Below, piece after piece: positions 22,418 through 26,836 of a stretch of DNA of 26,836 bases. Numbering within the stretch: position 1 is the first letter of the stretch; the number at the start of each line of letters is the position of its first letter. A model generated the notes under the pieces. It saw only the letters and a list, made by a program, of their open reading frames with translations, did no database searches and was not told the origin of the DNA. Both the position numbers and the translations under genes were made by a program. The DNA is from COE1 sp045579665 (lineage in GTDB: Bacteria; Bacillota; Clostridia; Lachnospirales; Lachnospiraceae). The DNA is taken from assembly GCA_045579665.1 (NCBI GenBank), contig JAZNMO010000045.1, forward strand, positions 1-26,836. Direction: 5' to 3'.

Positions 22418-24094
22418 TTAATCTTCATCTAATAAATCTAACTCTTCCTTACGCTGCTTTGCTGCCTTTTTCTTCTTAACAACAATCACAACAACAATAA
22501 TAACTACAATAACAGCTACTACACCTACTATTATGAAAACACTTGAATTTCCTGAATCCGCAGGAACTTCCTCTCCCATATAAGACATATCGCCTTCCAT
22601 TGGATAATCATTCCATACCTCTTCTTCCATATAATCCTCATAAACAAGAAGTGCTATCGGAACCTCATAGCGTGTTTCGTTACCTGCTTCATCCTCGTAT
22701 GTAACCACTGCAAGTACTGTACCATCTCCCATATCAGGTGCAATACCTGTTAACATAGAGTCAACATTACCTGTCGCTCCAGGAGCCAGATTTCCAATAT
22801 AAGTCATACCACTTTCAACAGTCTCGCTCTCGTAAATAACCTTTACATTATAAAGAGTTGTCTTACCTGTATTAAAAATGCTGAACATGACATTCGACTG
22901 CTCGCCTACCGCAATTGAACCTGGCATAATCTCTGCTGTTCCAACATCCATCTTAGACTCCTGCTTTACCGGAATGGAAACATTTGCCACATCTGTAAGG
23001 TTAATTGCATTCTCTGTATCATACTTTGTGTTAATTGTTAACACATATGGCTTCTGTGCCAAATCAGACTTTGCTTCCATCTGAATCTTAATATCGTAGC
23101 TTTCTCCCGGTGCAATCTTTCCTGTATACACAGCACTTGAGCCTGATGTTGGTAAAAATACAGCTGATGCAGATGATGAATCATTACCGCCTGCAACTGC
23201 CTCTAACTGGAACAGTACATTCTTAACCTCTGTCTCTGCAGAAGTATTCTGCACACTTACCGTCAAATCAAATACAGAACCTGCATATACAGTCTCCGGC
23301 TCAGTTTTAAAGCCTGTTACGATAATACGAGGATTAGACTGTTTCTCTTCCTCTTCCTTATCGCCTGTAAGAGTACCGCTCTTCTCGTTACCTTTAATAT
23401 TAATATATGTAGTAACCTCTGTTGACGCATACTCACCTGCAACATAATACTGTACATTAAAGCGAAGCGGATAGCAGCCAGTCAAAGCGTCCTCGCGAAC
23501 TGTCATCATCCAACCAATATCCATACGTTTTGCATTCGCATCATTCAAATCAGAGCCAGGTGCAATTCCTTCAATATATTGTGCATCATATGCCTGCTTA
23601 ATCTCAAAAGGATATTCCTTTACATCTGTTGAAACTACAGGAGTGATTACAACGTCCTGTACAGTCGCAACACCAAGATTCATCAAAGAAAGTACCACAA
23701 AAGTATCCTCTCCGTAAGATGCTGTCATTACAGGCATCTCATTAGAAAGCATAATAAAGTTTGATGTACTTCCTGCACTCGGATTCTTAGATAACAATCT
23801 GTCTAAATTCGCCTTTGCGGTCTCAAGATATGCCTGAAGTTCTGACTCCTCATCAAAATCAGCCTCTGTCATAAAAGTCATGGCATTCTCATATACCTTA
23901 TCCATCTTCTTCTTCACATCATCGTCAATTTCATTAATATACTTCATCTGAGTATAATATTGATTCAACTCGTCCTTTGCGCGATGTCTTGTAGAATCAT
24001 CTATCGCAAATACCATAATACTGTTCATCAGCATGGTCATAATACATGCCGCAAGCACCAGCACCTTTCTTAACTTCTTGAAACTCTTCTTCAT
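22418..24094 (-). CDS. Secreted, membrane-anchored protein with CARDB/Ig-like domains
   Basis: The 558-residue protein has a signal peptide (basic start, then VLVLAACIMTMLMNSIMVFA), a helical region (about 35-110), at least three beta-sandwich modules typical of CARDB/COG1361-type proteins (VLSLMNLGVATVQDVVITP, FDLTVSVQNTSAETEVKNV and VMFSIFNTGKTTLYNVKVIY), and a C-terminal TM helix (SVFIIVGVVAVIVVIIVVVI) with a basic tail. It is encoded between an ABC ATPase and a MacB-like permease, in the position where Gram-negative MacA (a membrane-fusion protein) would be. It likely acts outside the membrane as a partner of the permease. Confidence 0.85.
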   Translation of the reverse strand: MKKSFKKLRKVLVLAACIMTMLMNSIMVFAIDDSTRHRAKDELNQYYTQMKYINEIDDDVKKKMDKVYENAMTFMTEADFDEESELQAYLETAKANLDRLLSKNPSAGSTSNFIMLSNEMPVMTASYGEDTFVVLSLMNLGVATVQDVVITPVVSTDVKEYPFEIKQAYDAQYIEGIAPGSDLNDANAKRMDIGWMMTVREDALTGCYPLRFNVQYYVAGEYASTEVTTYINIKGNEKSGTLTGDKEEEEKQSNPRIIVTGFKTEPETVYAGSVFDLTVSVQNTSAETEVKNVLFQLEAVAGGNDSSSASAVFLPTSGSSAVYTGKIAPGESYDIKIQMEAKSDLAQKPYVLTINTKYDTENAINLTDVANVSIPVKQESKMDVGTAEIMPGSIAVGEQSNVMFSIFNTGKTTLYNVKVIYESETVESGMTYIGNLAPGATGNVDSMLTGIAPDMGDGTVLAVVTYEDEAGNETRYEVPIALLVYEDYMEEEVWNDYPMEGDMSYMGEEVPADSGNSSVFIIVGVVAVIVVIIVVVIVVKKKKAAKQRKEELDLLDED

Positions 24095-24131
24095 AAATCA
24101 TTCTCTCCTTATATATGTAATCTAATATATA

Positions 24132-24863
24132 TCAGCCTTCTACTGCCTCAGCCTCTACCGCTGCTTTCTTATCAATCAGCTCGATAATCTTGCCATCCTT
24201 AATTCGGATAATCTTATCCGCATATTCCGCCAGCTGATTATCATGTGTAACCATGATTAAGGTTTGCTGTTTCTCCTCTACAACCTTACGCATCAAAGCC
24301 ATAATCTCCTCTGATGTCGCTGAGTCCAAATTACCCGTAGGCTCATCCGCAAAAATAATGTTCGGCTCTACTACCAAAGCTCTTGCCACACCAACTCTCT
24401 GCTGCTGACCACCTGACATCTGATTCGGCCTATGCTTCCAATGCTTATCCAAGCCTACCAGATGAACCATCTTACGTGCACGCTTCATACGCTCCTTCTT
24501 TGGTACGCCTTGAAACATCAGTGGTAATGCTACATTCTCCACTGCATTCATCGTTCCCATCAGATTATAGCTTTGGAAAATAAATCCTATATGCTTACGC
24601 CGAAACTTCACTAGCTGATTCTCTGTCTTATTCTCCATGTGCTCGCCTGCAATAATAATCTCGCCCTTTGTAGGCTTCTCCAAGCCTGCAAGCATATTCA
24701 GCAATGTAGACTTTCCTGAACCGGAAGTACCTACTATTGCACAAAACTCGCCTTTATTAATGGTGAAACTGACTCCGTTCAAAGCCCGCACCTTGTTATC
24801 TCCAATTCGATAAACTTTATAAAGGTCTTTTACCGTAATAACCGTATTCGTTTTTTCTGTCAT
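24132..24863 (-). CDS. ABC transporter ATP-binding protein (MacB/LolD type)
   Basis: The 243-residue protein has a full set of ATPase motifs: Walker A GTSGSGKST, the Q-loop in FIFQSYNLMGTMNAVENVAL, signature MSGGQQQRVGVARAL, Walker B IIFADEPTGNLDS and the switch histidine in IMVTHD. YNLMGTMNAVENVALPL is typical of MacB/LolD/FtsE-like ATPases that pair with FtsX-type permeases. It is first in the operon, with a predicted promoter just upstream. It powers the permease encoded two genes downstream. Confidence 0.95.
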   Translation of the reverse strand: MTEKTNTVITVKDLYKVYRIGDNKVRALNGVSFTINKGEFCAIVGTSGSGKSTLLNMLAGLEKPTKGEIIIAGEHMENKTENQLVKFRRKHIGFIFQSYNLMGTMNAVENVALPLMFQGVPKKERMKRARKMVHLVGLDKHWKHRPNQMSGGQQQRVGVARALVVEPNIIFADEPTGNLDSATSEEIMALMRKVVEEKQQTLIMVTHDNQLAEYADKIIRIKDGKIIELIDKKAAVEAEAVEG

Positions 24864-24909
24864 TTCCGTTCATACCCTTCAAATTTCAGTAATTCATGTT
24901 TACATAAGT

Positions 24910-24938
24910 AGCATAGCATTGTTAACTATATTTTACAA
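24910..24938 (-). promoter_or_regulatory. Predicted promoter of the ABC operon
   Basis: On the minus strand, TTGTAA (24938-24933) is followed after 17 bp by TATGCT (24915-24910), preceded by TG in the extended -10 position (TGCTATGCT). It lies about 47 bp upstream of the ATPase start codon and is the only good match between the anti-sigma terminator and this gene. Confidence 0.55.
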
Positions 24939-25045
24939 CTACCTATATTATTAAGTTTTTTTTAAATTTTGTAACATTTCCATATTAACATAAAAGGGAT
25001 TTTTATGCTTATGCGTTGCATTTTCTTGCAATTTTTTGCAGAAAA

Positions 25046-25092
25046 AACCTCTATATTTTATTTTCATATCTTTTAGATAAAATATAGAGGTT
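25046..25092 (-). terminator. Rho-independent terminator after the RsiV-like gene
   Basis: On the minus strand a perfect 15-bp stem, AACCTCTATATTTTA paired with TAAAATATAGAGGTT (25046-25060 with 25078-25092), ends in a run of T residues (GGTTTTTTCTGC). It begins 11 bp after the stop codon. This is the best terminator in the window and clearly ends the sigV-rsiV-like transcript. Confidence 0.88.
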
Positions 25093-25102
25093 AAAAGTTT
25101 CA

Positions 25103-26002
25103 CTATCTTCTAATATTTTCTATCACCTCATCAGGGATTACAAATTCTACCGTTCCCATAGACATTGGTGCAACCTCACCCTCATTGAATGCAATCACCA
25201 ATTGATGATTCTCATTCAGGTAAAATGATGTTTCATCTGTTATTGTCTCGAAATTCAATTCCTTCAATTCATCATCAACCCAATAGGTCACTGAAAAGCT
25301 CCTCTTCATCTGAGTGCGCATCTGTTCCTTAATATTCTCACTGATAGGCGTTATATAATCTGTAGTCTCTTCAAAGATATCTTTTAACTGCAAACGTTCT
25401 CCTGTGTTTAAATCAATGGTATAGTAATAATTCCATTCTGCACCATCCGCAGCTGCCTGATAGCACATCAGCTTTAAAACAAAGTATTCTTCTGTGGACA
25501 CTATAATGTCACTTGCTACTACCACATCAAAATATCCTTTTTCTTGTTCCAGATACATCTCAAATTCGGCAATCATTTCTTTTGCAATTTCCGAAATCTC
25601 TTGATTAATCTCCTCTGTGACTTGACCTAACTCCTCTTTTACTTCTTCATCCACTACATTTTCATCCAGAACCAGCTGTGGAATCTCTAAATCCGCACGA
25701 TGTCTTTCGTCTTCGTATTCATATTTGCCAAAATTTACGACTGATACCAAACGTCCCACCACAACCGGTATCTGCTCCATGGCATATGCTATTGTATTGG
25801 AGAAACCTTGTAGAATCATAAAGCCCATCGCAAGTACAGCTGCTACTGATACAAATCCCTGCATTACTCCCTTCCCTCTATCTTTTGCATTTTCTCTTTT
25901 TGCCATATGTATTGCCTGTTTCAGTTTTTCCTGTTGTTCTAACGTCATTTCCTGTCTCATATAATTTTCTTTTAATCCCTGTATTTTATTCTGATACTTC
26001 AT
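25103..26002 (-). CDS. RsiV-like anti-sigma factor (DUF3298/DUF4163)
   Basis: The 299-residue protein has an N-terminal cytoplasmic region (1-45), one TM helix (about 47-68, VMQGFVSVAAVLAMGFMILQ) and an extracellular domain with QLKDIFEETTDYITPISENI and VIAFNEGEVAPMSMGTVEFV, matching the DUF4163 and DUF3298 parts of RsiV. In Bacillus subtilis RsiV binds lysozyme and is cut by signal peptidase, releasing SigV. Right after the TM helix there is A72-Y73-A74, an AxA signal-peptidase site. It follows the ECF sigma gene by 68 bp. Confidence 0.85.
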   Translation of the reverse strand: MKYQNKIQGLKENYMRQEMTLEQQEKLKQAIHMAKRENAKDRGKGVMQGFVSVAAVLAMGFMILQGFSNTIAYAMEQIPVVVGRLVSVVNFGKYEYEDERHRADLEIPQLVLDENVVDEEVKEELGQVTEEINQEISEIAKEMIAEFEMYLEQEKGYFDVVVASDIIVSTEEYFVLKLMCYQAAADGAEWNYYYTIDLNTGERLQLKDIFEETTDYITPISENIKEQMRTQMKRSFSVTYWVDDELKELNFETITDETSFYLNENHQLVIAFNEGEVAPMSMGTVEFVIPDEVIENIRR

Positions 26003-26070
26003 CTATGAACCCATACCTTTCTGTTTCAGATATTTCATATTCTGTGACTGCGACCTTCCTTTGTCTCGTC

Positions 26071-26580
26071 CTATCCTTCGTCTATAAGCTGTATTCTAAG
26101 TTTCTTCATACTCCGATACAGCTTACTTTTAATGGTATTCACATTCTCATTTAAAATATCTGCAATCTCTTCTAACTTCTTATCTTCGAAGTACTTCATC
26201 GTAATAATTGCCTTATCCTGTGCAGGAAGCATATCCAGAGCTTTTTGCAAATCAATATCTGTATAAGAATCCTCTGTTCCTGCTTCGACGTTCCCCTGCA
26301 TCTCCTGCATATATTCATAAGATTCCATTTGCGGTTGCTTGAGGTACGCAAACACTTCATTGAGCATAATGCGATACACCCAAGTCCTTGCATACTCAGG
26401 TTTCTGCAATGTATGACTGCTTCTTAGTGCCTTATATGCTCCGTTTTGTACAATATCACAGGCATCTGCTTCATTATGTACATAACTATATGCCAAACGA
26501 TAGTATTGATTATACTGTTCTAATATAATCCCTTCTATCAGTTCTTCATTTCTCTTCTTTCTATCTTTAAAAACCTGCAA
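26071..26580 (-). CDS. ECF-type RNA polymerase sigma factor (SigV-like)
   Basis: The 169-residue protein has ECF sigma regions 2 (EQYNQYYRLAYSYVHNEADA followed by CDIVQNGAYKALRS) and 4 (ALDMLPAQDKAIITMKYFED, then LEEIADILNENVNTIKSKLY with RSMKKLRIQL). Region 3 is absent, as in ECF factors. Paired with an RsiV-like anti-sigma factor, it should respond to extracellular stress such as lysozyme. The start is a TTG at 26580, 9 bp after GGGAGG. An ATG 9 bp further upstream is out of frame and opens only a 16-codon reading frame, so TTG is the credible start. Confidence 0.87.
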   Translation of the reverse strand: MQVFKDRKKRNEELIEGIILEQYNQYYRLAYSYVHNEADACDIVQNGAYKALRSSHTLQKPEYARTWVYRIMLNEVFAYLKQPQMESYEYMQEMQGNVEAGTEDSYTDIDLQKALDMLPAQDKAIITMKYFEDKKLEEIADILNENVNTIKSKLYRSMKKLRIQLIDEG

Positions 26581-26649
26581 GGTTTCATCCCTCCCTTGTT
26601 CTTATGCCAATTGTAGCACAAATACTCTCTATTAGCGACTTTACACTCT

Positions 26650-26685
26650 ATTATATTAGACTGCTCTATCCCATAAAAAGTTTCA
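26650..26685 (-). promoter_or_regulatory. Possible autoregulated ECF promoter of the sigma gene
   Basis: On the minus strand, TGAAAC (26685-26680) is followed 16 bp later by CAGTCT (26663-26658), similar to the TGAAAC and CGTC elements recognised by SigV-type sigma factors. A TATAAT at 26655-26650 may be a housekeeping -10. Autoregulation is typical for ECF sigma genes, but the -10 match is imperfect. Confidence 0.4.
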
Positions 26686-26695
26686 TTATTCCATA

Positions 26696-26745
26696 AAAAA
26701 AGGGGCTGTGAAAAAATGAGAAATCATTTTTTCACGCCCTTTCTT
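26696..26745. terminator. Bidirectional terminator hairpin upstream of the sigma gene
   Basis: GTGAAAAAATGA (26708-26719) and TCATTTTTTCAC (26724-26735) form a perfect 12-bp stem, extended by GGG and CCC. On the minus strand it is followed by CCCCTTTTTTTATGG, so it probably ends the gene outside the window to the right. On the plus strand it is followed by TTTCTTTTTG. A second, smaller hairpin (AAAGGG with CCCTTT) lies at 26775-26794. I see no gene between 26581 and 26836. Confidence 0.7.
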
Positions 26746-26836
26746 TTTGAGATAGTGTATCTTATAAAACTAAAAAAGGGCATAAAACCCCTTTCCCCAT
26801 AAAACAATACATATTTCTATTAAGCTGCTTTCTGGA

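Overview
The window is AT-rich, has Shine-Dalgarno sites of the AGGAGG type, and carries families common in Gram-positive anaerobes (EFR1-type ferrodoxin, SigV/RsiV, a CARDB-containing ABC cluster, DUF3267, an SdpI-like protein, YaiI/YqxD). It reads as a chromosomal segment of a clostridial Firmicute, most likely a Lachnospiraceae member. This placement is inferred from gene content and composition, not from a marker gene. Nearly every gene is on the minus strand; the one clear plus-strand gene is a TetR regulator near the left end.

Layout, left to right. (1) 1-133: the 5' end of a group II intron on the minus strand, cut by the window edge. (2) 173-1765: an EFR1-type flavodoxin/ferredoxin gene divergent from a TetR gene, with back-to-back promoters and a palindromic operator between them. 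(3) About 1800-4200: an accessory patch with gene-free repeats, then an IS4-family insertion sequence whose transposase leader has repeated GA-rich motifs and a terminator. (4) 4249-6503: an AraC regulator and two tandem DUF1349 genes. (5) 6711-16901: a long co-directional run of small metabolic and maintenance genes. It includes a MATE exporter, three GNAT acetyltransferases, a NUDIX hydrolase, a LURP-one protein, a tocopherol-cyclase-like protein, a PHP phosphatase, GtrA and a ketopantoate reductase, plus several uncharacterised proteins. (6) 16919-20903: a membrane-anchored beta-propeller-like protein, a DUF3267 zincin-like membrane protein, an SdpI-like protein, a YaiI-phosphatase fusion, a VOC protein and a small membrane-anchored protein. 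(7) 21050-24863: an ABC ATPase, a CARDB-type surface protein and a MacB/FtsX-type permease in one operon. (8) 25103-26580: an ECF sigma factor (SigV-like) with its RsiV-like anti-sigma factor.

The least expected signals are these. A soluble basic protein (7358-8035) carries the GGADGPT signature of Na+-pumping decarboxylase beta subunits. An array with an exact 53-bp period and alternating inverted motifs lies at 16190-16442. A HAD-hydrolase C-terminal remnant follows the PHP gene in frame after its UGA stop. YaiI is fused to a tyrosine-phosphatase-like domain. The transposase has an attenuator-like leader. A possible alternative-pairing leader lies in front of the gene at 20430-20822. No CRISPR array, rRNA or tRNA was seen.
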